Source: an uncultured Ruminococcus sp.
Lineage (GTDB): Bacteria; Bacillota; Clostridia; Oscillospirales; Ruminococcaceae
Direction of reading: 5' to 3'
Length of the DNA stretch: 12,832 bases
Assembly: GCA_945867875.1 (NCBI GenBank)
Contig: CAMBJF010000050.1
Coordinates: 1-12,832, forward strand
The position numbers and the translations under genes were made by a program. Under the pieces are notes generated by a model. The model was not told the DNA's origin. It did no database searches and was given only the letters and a program-made list of their open reading frames with translations. Positions 6,770-12,780 of this stretch are shown here, piece by piece. The first letter of the stretch is position 1; the number at the start of each line of letters is the position of its first letter.

Positions 6770-6898
6770 TTCAGCGGGATGCGGGGGCTGTACCGCAGCT
6801 TTGGATCTCTCAAAGCATTTCGTCCCCGACGCAACTCCCCGTCGTCGGGACACTGTTCTCCAAATGGAGAAAACGCACAGCCGCCTACTCTGTAATGC
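6767..6898 (-). promoter_or_regulatory. Tetrahydrofolate (THF) riboswitch aptamer
   Basis: All parts of the folT-motif aptamer can be traced. P1 pairs GCATT-A-CAG (6898-6890) with CTG-AATGC (6774-6767). The conserved AGTAGG follows P1, and GCATCC returns before it. P2 pairs GGCTGT (6882-6877) with ACAGCC (6791-6786), next to the conserved GCGG. P3 pairs GTCCCGACG (6851-6843) with CGTCGGGGAC (6831-6822) and has the conserved loop GGGGAGTTG. ACGAA then leads to a terminal stem, GCTTTG/CAAAGC (6816-6798). The class binds reduced folates and commonly precedes folT in Clostridia, as it does here. It is longer than the typical ~90-nt aptamer, partly because of an extra hairpin at 6856-6871. Confidence 0.87.
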
Positions 6899-6908
6899 GG
6901 ATATTTTT

Positions 6909-7874
6909 TTAGAATGTGATCTCGTTGCAGACTCTGTAAAGCTCTGTATCGAAGGGCTTCTTCATAGAGAGTGCTTCCTGAATATCTACGTCGATTATCT
7001 TGTTGTCCTTCATACCGACAACTCTGTTGGTAACGCCTCTGTCGATAAGCTCAACAGCGTGGTAGCCCATCTGGCTCGCAGCAACTCTGTCACGGAGGGT
7101 AGGCATTCCGCCTCTCTGAACGTGACCGAGAACTGTAAGTCTTGTCTCGATGCCTGTAAGCTCGTTTATCTTCTTTGTAATTTCGTCGGAAGCTTCAACG
7201 CCCTCGGCAACTACTACGATAAAGTGCTCCTTCTGGGACTCGTGAGCCTTGATGATCTTGTCTGAGATAGCATTGATATCATAAGGCATTTCGGGTGTAA
7301 CGCAAGCGATAGCGCCCGATGCAATGGCAACGTTCAGAGCTATCCAGCCTGCACGTCTGCCCATTACCTCAACAACAGAGCATCTGTCGTGGGACTGGCT
7401 TGTATCTCTCAGCTTGTCGATCATCTCGAGAGCTGTGTTCATTGCTGTATCATAACCAATTGTATATTCTGTACACTGGATATCGTTGTCGATGGTGCCG
7501 GGAAGTCCGATGCAGCGGATATTGCCGATCCTTGAAAGGTCAGCAGCACCTCTGAATGAACCGTCGCCGCCGATAACAACGAGGCCCTCCATATGGAGCT
7601 CCTTGCACTTTTCAGCAGCCTTCTTTACATACTCTTCCTGCATAAATTCCTTGCATCTTGCAGTGTAAAGAATGGTTCCGCCGCGCTGGATAATGTCGGA
7701 AACGTCACGGCAGCTGAGCTCTTCGCACTCGCCGTTGAGAAGTCCGTTATATCCTCTCTGTATTCCTATTACACGGTATCCTTTTCTGATTGCGGCTCTG
7801 GTAACGGCTCTGACAGCCGCATTCATTCCCGGAGCGTCGCCTCCGCTTGTTAAAACGCCAATAGCCTTCTGCAT
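6909..7874 (-). CDS. pfkA: ATP-dependent 6-phosphofructokinase
   Basis: This glycolytic enzyme phosphorylates fructose 6-phosphate to fructose 1,6-bisphosphate. The 321-aa length matches bacterial PfkA. Visible motifs are GVLTSGGDAPGMNA (residues 6-19), GGDGS (102-106), and PGTIDND (125-131) with catalytic Asp129. The effector/substrate segment MGRRAGWIAL follows (about 169-178). The Gly in GGDGS, where pyrophosphate-dependent enzymes have Asp, points to ATP as phosphoryl donor. GGAGG lies eight bases before the ATG. It has its own strong promoter at 7948-7976. Downstream is the riboswitch-controlled folT gene with no clear terminator between, so read-through into folT-proC is possible, with the riboswitch then acting at translation. 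Confidence 0.97.
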   Translation of the reverse strand: MQKAIGVLTSGGDAPGMNAAVRAVTRAAIRKGYRVIGIQRGYNGLLNGECEELSCRDVSDIIQRGGTILYTARCKEFMQEEYVKKAAEKCKELHMEGLVVIGGDGSFRGAADLSRIGNIRCIGLPGTIDNDIQCTEYTIGYDTAMNTALEMIDKLRDTSQSHDRCSVVEVMGRRAGWIALNVAIASGAIACVTPEMPYDINAISDKIIKAHESQKEHFIVVVAEGVEASDEITKKINELTGIETRLTVLGHVQRGGMPTLRDRVAASQMGYHAVELIDRGVTNRVVGMKDNKIIDVDIQEALSMKKPFDTELYRVCNEITF

Positions 7875-7894
7875 AATTCTTTCCTCCGATATTA

Positions 7895-7912
7895 TTTCGG
7901 GCTGACCCGAAA
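7895..7912 (-). other. Short hairpin in the pfkA leader
   Basis: TTTCGGG (7912-7906) pairs with CCCGAAA (7901-7895) around a four-base loop, about ten bases before the GGAGG of pfkA. Its position suggests an effect on mRNA stability or initiation. No ligand-type structure is seen. Confidence 0.45.
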
Positions 7913-7947
7913 ATCTCCATTGTAAACAGATAAACGCTTACCCTTAT

Positions 7948-7976
7948 ATTCTACTCTCATCTGCAAAATTTGTCAA
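7948..7976 (-). promoter_or_regulatory. Sigma-A promoter of pfkA
   Basis: On the minus strand a perfect -35 TTGACA (7976-7971) and -10 TAGAAT (7953-7948) are separated by 17 bases. The start of transcription would be near 7941, giving a leader of about 65 nt. Confidence 0.85.
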
Positions 7977-8008
7977 GCGCTTTTGTACATTTTCAATAAA
8001 ATTTAACA

Positions 8009-8650
8009 TTATTCGCCTTTTGAGACAGGTTCCTTAACGTATGCCATAATGTCATCATAAATTGCACGATAACCGTTTTCATTCATATGAAGTCCCTCAA
8101 TTGTATATTCGGCTTTGAGTCTCCCCTGTCCGTCCTTGAGGTTTTTGTTTATGTCTATGTAGCGCTGTCCGTGCTTTTCAGCAAGCTTTTTCACCTCTTC
8201 ATTTGCGGCAACGAGTTTCTCATTGTTCCTTATCCTGAGGCATTCCTTCATATTTTCTGCGGCTGCCTCGTAATTCACGGGATAATACGCCATAAGATAG
8301 ATAACTGCATCGGGCAGAGCCTTTTCAATGCCGGTGATTATTCTGTCGTAATTGTCCATAATGCCGCTTATGCTCTTGTCCGCCCAGCTCAGATCATTGG
8401 TGCCGATATTTATGAACACCTTTGAGGGGCGCAGGTCGGTGACGCAGACGTCAAGATTTTCAAGCAGATTATCCGTAAGATATCCGCCGATGCCACGATT
8501 ATATACAATAGTATCGTCATTATGCTCTTCGAGGAGTTTGTTTATGGGGAACATCTCCATAAGTGATGAGCCAGCGAAAACAGTCTCATCTGACTTCACG
8601 TTTTTATTTTCCTGACGGTAGCGTTCAAGCTTTATATCCCAGTCATTCAT
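8009..8650 (-). CDS. SGNH/GDSL-family hydrolase (probable esterase)
   Basis: The 213-aa protein has no signal peptide and is likely cytoplasmic. The four SGNH blocks are visible in order: FAGSSL (residues 25-30, nucleophile probably Ser29), NRGIGG (51-56, oxyanion Gly), GTND (83-86, Asn85), and EGLHMN (185-190, catalytic His188). The usual acid is Asp three residues before the His; here it is Glu185. Family members remove acetyl or other acyl groups from sugars, lipids or peptides, and the substrate cannot be read from sequence. AAGGAG lies eight bases before the ATG. The gene is divergent from the plus-strand DUF3137 gene and appears to be a single transcription unit upstream of pfkA, which has its own promoter. 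Confidence 0.88.
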   Translation of the reverse strand: MNDWDIKLERYRQENKNVKSDETVFAGSSLMEMFPINKLLEEHNDDTIVYNRGIGGYLTDNLLENLDVCVTDLRPSKVFINIGTNDLSWADKSISGIMDNYDRIITGIEKALPDAVIYLMAYYPVNYEAAAENMKECLRIRNNEKLVAANEEVKKLAEKHGQRYIDINKNLKDGQGRLKAEYTIEGLHMNENGYRAIYDDIMAYVKEPVSKGE

Positions 8651-8899
8651 AATAATATCTCCTTGTCCCCAAATTTACAGGACGGTATTGCCTGCACACA
8701 TTTAAATATGGTATAATTATAGCATATGATAATTAAAAATAGTTAGGCAGTATATTAATTTTTCAACAGAGTTTGATATAATTAAGCCTTTGAGTCCGAG
8801 TGCATATTAATTTAAAATAATATGCAGAAAATAATTGCTTTTTTCTCAAAATATGATATAATATTTTAAAAATTCATCACACATTATGGGAGGAAGAAT
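8651..8899. promoter_or_regulatory. AT-rich divergent regulatory region
   Basis: This 249-base gap holds several sigma-A-type elements and one palindrome. On the minus strand an extended -10 TGCTATAAT (8724-8716) would serve the SGNH gene. On the plus strand TGGTATAAT (8709-8717), with TTGCCT (8688-8693) 18 bases upstream, overlaps that -10. TGATATAAT occurs at 8774-8782 and again at 8854-8862. The last of these has TTGCTT (8835-8840) 16 bases upstream and best fits the DUF3137 gene. A perfect inverted repeat TGCATATTA/TAATATGCA lies at 8801-8826. AT-rich DNA yields chance -10 matches, so not all of these need be used. Confidence 0.55.
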
Positions 8900-9640
8900 A
8901 TGGATAAAAATTCACTTGAAGCCCAGCGCAGAAAAACCGTTCTTGTAAAAATACTCATTGTCATTTTAGGGTTTATTGCCCTGATCGCCGTTTTAAGCAC
9001 AGTGGGAATGTTTGCAAGCCTTGTAACCATCGTCATCGTCTGCATCATTTTTTCCAAATATTCAAAATCTGCCAAGAAAGCAATAAATGCGGCGGCACAG
9101 GAGCAGCTTATACCTCAGATACTCGGAGAAAAATTCAATGTAAACAGCTTTGAAGCGGAAAATCATATAAAAAAGTTCGAGATAAGCTGCTCGGGAATGT
9201 TCAGAGAAATACACTCTGTTGAGGGCAGTGCTCTCCTTGATGCATCACTCGGAACTATCCATTTTGTCCGCAGCGGGCTTTACATCGACTCCAAAAGCGA
9301 GGATACATATTTTGACCACGAGCAGGCAATGGACAGGACTGAGACAAATTATTCAACAGTTTTCAAAGGCTATGTTATGCGCACTGAGCACAGCTGCCCT
9401 CAGTTTGCGGGAGTCAACGCAAGCGATGATGATATGAACGACATCAAGCGAAAAGGTGAAAGGGCTGCAAGCGAAAACAATTTCTCCGTTTACTGCGGCG
9501 ATAACCTTACTTCGCTGCCGCAAAATGTAATTGACGGTATGATGAACGTGAAAAAGCCGTTGGCAGACCTGTGGCAATGGTGTTCACAGACAAATATTTC
9601 TATGTTTATGTCAGCGGCCAGGACAACTATTTTACAATAA
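8900..9640 (+). CDS. DUF3137-like membrane protein, frameshifted (N-terminal portion)
   Basis: The 246-aa reading frame has two adjacent hydrophobic segments near the N-terminus (about residues 15-37 and 39-54). A soluble region follows with FKGYVMRTEHSCPQFAGV (about 154-171) and NNFSVYCGDNLTSLP (about 193-207). This order (short membrane anchor, FKG segment, then F-x-V-Y segment) resembles the DUF3137 family, whose function is unknown. The last 27 residues (after MMNVKK) are out of frame. Reading one base back at the A5 run 9551-9555 continues naturally as AVGRPVAMVFTDKYFYV and ends at 9744, giving a 281-aa protein of expected shape. GGGAGG lies six bases before the ATG. The family assignment is from memory of the pattern. 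Confidence 0.7.
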   Translation: MDKNSLEAQRRKTVLVKILIVILGFIALIAVLSTVGMFASLVTIVIVCIIFSKYSKSAKKAINAAAQEQLIPQILGEKFNVNSFEAENHIKKFEISCSGMFREIHSVEGSALLDASLGTIHFVRSGLYIDSKSEDTYFDHEQAMDRTETNYSTVFKGYVMRTEHSCPQFAGVNASDDDMNDIKRKGERAASENNFSVYCGDNLTSLPQNVIDGMMNVKKPLADLWQWCSQTNISMFMSAARTTILQ

Positions 9641-9744
9641 GCAATCTCCTGAGCATTAACGCTAATTCCGAGGCTATGCGTAAGCAGGCTGAGGAAACTG
9701 CAAGAATTGCGGAGACGTTTAGATTCCTTGATTACATAAGATAA
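9551..9744 (+). pseudogene. C-terminal remainder of the DUF3137-like gene in the -1 frame
   Basis: From the A5 run the -1 frame encodes about 63 residues, including FTDKYFYVYVSGQDNYF and a final amphipathic helix (SEAMRKQAEETARIAETFRFLDYIR). This looks like true coding sequence and completes the domain. It has no start codon or ribosome site of its own that would suggest a separate gene. A sixth A at 9551-9555 would restore one continuous frame with the upstream part. Confidence 0.75.
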
Positions 9745-9759
9745 TGCCGAAAAAAGCTA

Positions 9760-9791
9760 TTGACTTTTTTGGGTATGATATATAATATAAT
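9760..9791 (+). promoter_or_regulatory. Promoter-like sequence downstream of the DUF3137 gene
   Basis: TTGACT (9760-9765) is followed by two overlapping TATAAT hexamers (9781-9786 and 9786-9791) at spacings of 15 and 20 bases, neither of them ideal. It starts about 15 bases after the stop at 9744 and points at a terminator with no gene between, so it is a candidate small-RNA promoter. Confidence 0.4.
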
Positions 9792-9821
9792 TATAGAGAT
9801 TAATGTCATTGATACACAACG

Positions 9822-9859
9822 AACCGCCTGAGAAAATGCTACTTTCTCAGGCGGTTTTT
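9822..9859 (+). terminator. Strong intrinsic terminator
   Basis: AACCGCCTGAGAAA (9822-9835) pairs perfectly with TTTCTCAGGCGGTT (9843-9856) around a seven-base loop and runs into TTTTT, with another T-run at 9862-9868. It serves the DUF3137 gene or the short transcript proposed at 9793-9859. On the minus strand the hairpin lies just past the solute-binding remnant but lacks a T-run. Confidence 0.9.
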
Positions 9860-9866
9860 ACTTTTT

Positions 9867-10351
9867 TTATTCCATACTGCTGTGCACTTCCGTGCACTGG
9901 TCAACAAGCTCCTGTGCCGCTTCTTCGGGAGAGGTTATCTCACCGTCTCCTATCCTCTCTTATCGCTCCCGTATCCACAATATCGGTAAGGTCAGCGCAT
10001 TTATCGGCAACATACTGCTCGGTCATTCCGGGATAGCGGAGATGCTCACGGCTTGTCATAAAGATATCAAGATAACTGTTGTTCCTTACAAATTCGCTGA
10101 GATTTTTTCCGCCTATCTGCTCATAGGAAAATGTCACATTGGGATAATACTTATTAAAATTTGCCTCGACCTGATCGAGAGCTTCAAAGTTGCCGAAAAA
10201 AGCCGGATATCTCAATAGATACAGCCGCTTCCGTATCAAGCTTCGGTTCAAATTCGCCGCTTTCATTCTTGTCTGCTCCGCAGCCTGTAAATCCTGCAAG
10301 CATCATCGACGCTGCTGTCAGTGCTGCTATACTTTTTTTCGCAATATTCAT
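9867..10351 (-). pseudogene. Remnant of an extracellular solute-binding lipoprotein
   Basis: Three pieces in three frames make up this gene. From ATG 10351 the first frame gives a lipoprotein signal (MNIAKKSIAALTAASMMLAG then FTGC, acylated Cys24) and closes at 10184. At the T6 run (10201-10196) a +1 shift leads into GFFGNFEALDQVEANFNKYY, then YLDIFMTSREHLRYPGM and CADLTDIVDTGAIRE, the N-lobe of a family 1 solute-binding protein. That frame ends at 9940. A further +1 frame encodes GDGEITSPEEAAQELVDQ to a TAA at 9867, which looks like the normal C-terminus of such proteins. These are usually 400 aa or more; about 150 codons remain, so a large internal part is missing. GGGG lies eight to ten bases before the ATG, and the kinase stop is four bases upstream, so the two were one operon. 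Confidence 0.75.
10184..10351 (-). CDS. Lipoprotein signal peptide fragment of the solute-binding gene
   Basis: A 55-aa open frame with a basic N-terminus, hydrophobic core and FTGCG lipobox (Cys24), followed by a Glu/Ser-rich linker typical of surface lipoproteins. It ends soon after the T6 frameshift. As it stands only a short acylated peptide would be made. It has its own ribosome site inside the end of the kinase gene. Confidence 0.6.
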   Translation of the reverse strand: MNIAKKSIAALTAASMMLAGFTGCGADKNESGEFEPKLDTEAAVSIEISGFFRQL

Positions 10352-10355
10352 TTTG

Positions 10356-10973
10356 TCAGTCCCCTTTTCTGAATTTTTGTAAATATGCCTGAAGCTTTTT
10401 TATCTCAATGGGCTTTGCGATATGTCCGTTCATTCCGCTGTCACGGCAGGACTGGATATCTTCCGCAAATGCATCGGCAGTCATTGCGACTATTGGGATA
10501 TTGCGGACATATTCACTTGAACTTTGTCTGATAGTCCGTGTGGCTTCCTTGCCGTCCATTACAGGCATCTGCACGTCCATAAATATCATATCGTACCTGC
10601 CCGCAGGTGCGGCGGTTATTGCATCAACACACGCCTTTCCGTCGCATACACGGTCGCTTTCAACGCCAAATTCCGCAAGCATCGTTTCGGCAATTTCCCA
10701 GTTTATCTCATTGTCCTCGGCAACGAGAACACGCATTCCCTCAAAGCTGTTTCTGTCTGCGTTTATTTCACTCTGAGCAAGCTCCTCATCTGCCTTATCC
10801 GCTGCGGGAACATCTATGCAGACGGTAAAGGTCGTTCCAACGCCAACGGTGCTTTCGCACTCCACCGTTCCGCCCATAAGGTCTGTCATCTGCTTTACAA
10901 TGGCAAGTCCCAAGCCTGAGCCCTGAAGCTTGTTTATGCGGGTGTTGGTGGCACGTTCAAAGGAATTGTACAT
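10356..10973 (-). CDS. C-terminal fragment: end of HATPase domain plus receiver domain
   Basis: A 205-aa open frame in the same frame as the preceding kinase fragment, separated from it only by a TAA codon and four sense codons. It begins with the F-box region (MYNSFERATNTRI) and the G2 box GSGLGLAIVKQ (residues 18-28), then a linker and a receiver domain. That domain has acidic residues in VAEDNEIN (about 84-91), phosphoacceptor Asp133 in FMDVQMPVMDG, and conserved Lys187 in HIAKPIE. No convincing ribosome site precedes its ATG, so it is probably not an independent gene. If it were expressed alone, it would be a receiver protein with a useless half ATPase domain. Confidence 0.7.
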   Translation of the reverse strand: MYNSFERATNTRINKLQGSGLGLAIVKQMTDLMGGTVECESTVGVGTTFTVCIDVPAADKADEELAQSEINADRNSFEGMRVLVAEDNEINWEIAETMLAEFGVESDRVCDGKACVDAITAAPAGRYDMIFMDVQMPVMDGKEATRTIRQSSSEYVRNIPIVAMTADAFAEDIQSCRDSGMNGHIAKPIEIKKLQAYLQKFRKGD

Positions 10974-10985
10974 ATTTTCCTGAAA

Positions 10986-11918
10986 TTACTCGCTCATACC
11001 GATACCGTTGTCGCTGACGGAGAATATGAGCCTTACCATATTTTCGGGGAGCTTTTGCTCGGTGAGATTGAGAGTTATCCGTCCGCCGTTATCTGTATAT
11101 TTTATCGCATTGGTGAGGATATTCAGATATATCTGATTGAGCCTCAGCTCGTCCGCAACGATGTATTTAACGGGAAATTCGCTGTAATTTCCGTAAAGCT
11201 CTTGATTTTTCGTCTCCATCTGAGGACGGATAATATCAACGATACCGTTTATAAAGCTGTCGATCGCAAAGGCTGTGGGGTCGAGCCGCATTTTGCCGCT
11301 TTCCACCTTTGAGATGTCAAGAATATCATTAACAATGGTGATAAGGTGGTTTCCTGCGGAGGATATCTTATCAAGGCATTCACGGACATATTCCGTATCA
11401 CCCGAATTTCTCTTTGCAAGCTCGATCATTCCTATGACTGCGTTCATTGGTGTGCGGATATCGTGGGACATTGAGGAAAGAAACTGTGTCTTTGCAATGC
11501 TTGCCTGTTCCGCCAGTTTTGCGGATTCACGCAGACTGCGGTTTATGTGCAGAATGTGGTGTCCGTCGATGAGAACAAGAAGGAGCAGTATGCCGCAGAT
11601 AACGCCGACTACCGTCCAGTTGTTGTGAGTATCTGCAAGGAAATCCGCCTTTATGTAGCCTAAAATGTCAAGTCCCGAACCGTCCCCAAAGGAGGAATAA
11701 TACCAGTAGCAGTCATCACCACGGAAGTCCTTGTATCGGAGCATTCCGCTTTGGGTATTCGCAAGCTCTTCCACAAACTCATCAACACCGTTGAAGTTGT
11801 CGAAAAAATTATATTCTCTTATGTACTCGATAAAGTTTTCCGAGCGCATTGATGCCGACTGGATAACATATGCTCCGCTGTTTGTGATAAGGCTGACCTC
11901 GGCATCGGCAAAGTCCAT
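10986..11918 (-). CDS. Middle fragment: membrane-proximal sensor, HisKA and ATP-binding domain
   Basis: A 310-aa open frame from an internal ATG. Residues 1-100 are the end of the extracytoplasmic sensor region; a membrane helix follows at about 101-119. HisKA then carries the H-box MSHDIRTPMN with phosphoacceptor His152, next the N-box NQIYLNILTNAIKYT (261-275) and the G1 box SDNGIGM (302-308). The frame stops at SE-TAA, where related kinases have SEEF, so one G-to-T change in a GAA codon explains the stop. It lacks the F and G2 boxes needed for ATP binding, and its ATG has no good ribosome site. Confidence 0.7.
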   Translation of the reverse strand: MDFADAEVSLITNSGAYVIQSASMRSENFIEYIREYNFFDNFNGVDEFVEELANTQSGMLRYKDFRGDDCYWYYSSFGDGSGLDILGYIKADFLADTHNNWTVVGVICGILLLLVLIDGHHILHINRSLRESAKLAEQASIAKTQFLSSMSHDIRTPMNAVIGMIELAKRNSGDTEYVRECLDKISSAGNHLITIVNDILDISKVESGKMRLDPTAFAIDSFINGIVDIIRPQMETKNQELYGNYSEFPVKYIVADELRLNQIYLNILTNAIKYTDNGGRITLNLTEQKLPENMVRLIFSVSDNGIGMSE

Positions 11919-12595
11919 AGGGAATACCCATTTTTTTTCATACTCTCTATGGGGATAACTCTTAGAAGAAGATAGTCACGGCTGCCGCTGTCGGTCCTGA
12001 GAGTGACCCTTGAGCCAACGCTTATAACAGCGTTCTGGGAATTATCGTCACGGTACTTTCCGATGACGCTTACCGCATTATCGTCCCCATCGAACATCAT
12101 ATGCATATTGTTAAGGAACAACTTGTTGGTGTCGATATCCTCAGAAGCCATATAGGTATATACATAAACGATATTGCTGCCGTCCTTTTCATAGGAGGAA
12201 TACGCCTCATAGGTGTCCATATCAACGATATGGACATAGCGGTCGGACTGGGTATTTATCTCTTTTACAAAATCAAGAGCCTCATCAAGTGTCATATCAT
12301 GTCGGCTTATATATGAAGCACAGTTTCGTGCATAAATACGTTCATTGTCAAGGTAATTCCTTGATATGCTCTTCATTGATTCTGTGGCGGCTGCGAATGA
12401 ATCAAGGCGCATTTCAAGCTTTTCTTCCTGGTTGTACCGTGAATACACCACGGTGAAAATGACTGCCCCAAGAATAAGCAGAATATTGCTGACTGCAAGT
12501 ATAAGATGAGACTTTCGACCGGAAATACGTCTGAACAGACCGCCGAACAGTTCTGCGTGGTTCTTTAAAATCACAGACTGCTGTTTATCCTGCAT
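11819..12595 (-). CDS. N-terminal fragment: membrane anchor and sensor region of the kinase
   Basis: From the ATG at 12595 the frame encodes a basic cytoplasmic stretch (residues 1-30), a membrane helix (about 30-52), and an extracytoplasmic region (about 53-215) with YVHIVDMDTYEAYSSYEKDG, which resembles Cache-type sensors of this kinase group. True coding ends at about residue 221 (ESMKK), at the A8 run. The remaining ~38 codons to the stop at 11819 are out of frame. The ATG 14 codons upstream (12637) is unlikely because the strong ribosome site AGGAGGG lies between the two. Confidence 0.7.
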   Translation of the reverse strand: MQDKQQSVILKNHAELFGGLFRRISGRKSHLILAVSNILLILGAVIFTVVYSRYNQEEKLEMRLDSFAAATESMKSISRNYLDNERIYARNCASYISRHDMTLDEALDFVKEINTQSDRYVHIVDMDTYEAYSSYEKDGSNIVYVYTYMASEDIDTNKLFLNNMHMMFDGDDNAVSVIGKYRDDNSQNAVISVGSRVTLRTDSGSRDYLLLRVIPIESMKKNGYSLWTLPMPRSALSQTAEHMLSSRHQCARKTLSST

Positions 12596-12627
12596 AATAT
12601 CCCTCCTGACATCATAATTAAGAAATA

Positions 12628-12656
12628 AGTATGCCATAATTCGACAATCAATACAA
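12628..12656 (-). promoter_or_regulatory. Candidate promoter of the hybrid kinase operon
   Basis: On the minus strand TTGTAT (12656-12651) and CATACT (12633-12628) are 17 bases apart, with TGG directly before the -10 as an extended element. Each hexamer matches four of six consensus bases. It lies about 33 bases before the chosen ATG at 12595. Confidence 0.4.
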
Positions 12657-12700
12657 TGCTTATTTAAATAAAAAAAGTGTTTTTTTGATTAACATTTTCA

Positions 12701-12728
12701 TTTACAGCACTGAGCAATGCTGTGTAAA
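12701..12728. other. Hairpin in the AT-rich region upstream of the kinase
   Basis: TTTACAGCA (12701-12709) pairs with TGCTGTGTAAA (12718-12728) apart from a two-base bulge. The rest of 12638-12780 is AT-rich, with an A7-GTG-T7 palindrome (12670-12687). No gene is seen there. The hairpin could be a terminator remnant or an operator; there is not enough to choose. Confidence 0.3.
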
Positions 12729-12780
12729 ATAAATTTTAACATTTTTCAAAAAAGCTGTTGTAAATTATACGATTATGTGG

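Larger units (their letters stand above)
10356..12595 (-). pseudogene. Hybrid sensor histidine kinase / response regulator, interrupted twice
   Basis: If one base is restored at the A8 run (11938-11931) and the TAA at 10988-10986 is read through, a single 746-aa protein results. Its order is: basic cytoplasmic N-terminus, membrane segment, extracytoplasmic sensor region of about 260 residues, second membrane segment, HisKA, HATPase_c, REC. The start at 12595 is chosen over an ATG at 12637 because AGGAGGG (12607-12601) lies five bases upstream of it. Such kinases transfer phosphate from ATP to His and then to the fused receiver Asp. The lipoprotein remnant directly downstream suggests it once sensed or accompanied a transported solute. 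As read, no full-length protein would be made without frameshifting and stop readthrough. Confidence 0.78.

Noticed and set aside
6765..7265. Plus-strand 166-aa open frame opposite pfkA and the riboswitch
   Set aside because: Antisense to a clear pfkA and to a structured RNA; composition is that of a shadow frame.
9803..10036. Plus-strand 77-aa open frame starting just before the terminator hairpin
   Set aside because: Its codons run straight through the terminator stem and T-tract and then antisense to the solute-binding remnant. There is no clear ribosome site.
12670..12687. A7-GTG-T7 palindrome as a possible terminator
   Set aside because: The stem is only A-T pairs with a three-base loop in very AT-rich DNA, so it is expected by chance.
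1..12780. CRISPR arrays, tRNA or rRNA genes, insertion sequences, phage genes
   Set aside because: No regularly spaced repeats, cloverleaf sequences, rRNA segments, transposase or phage proteins were seen on either strand.
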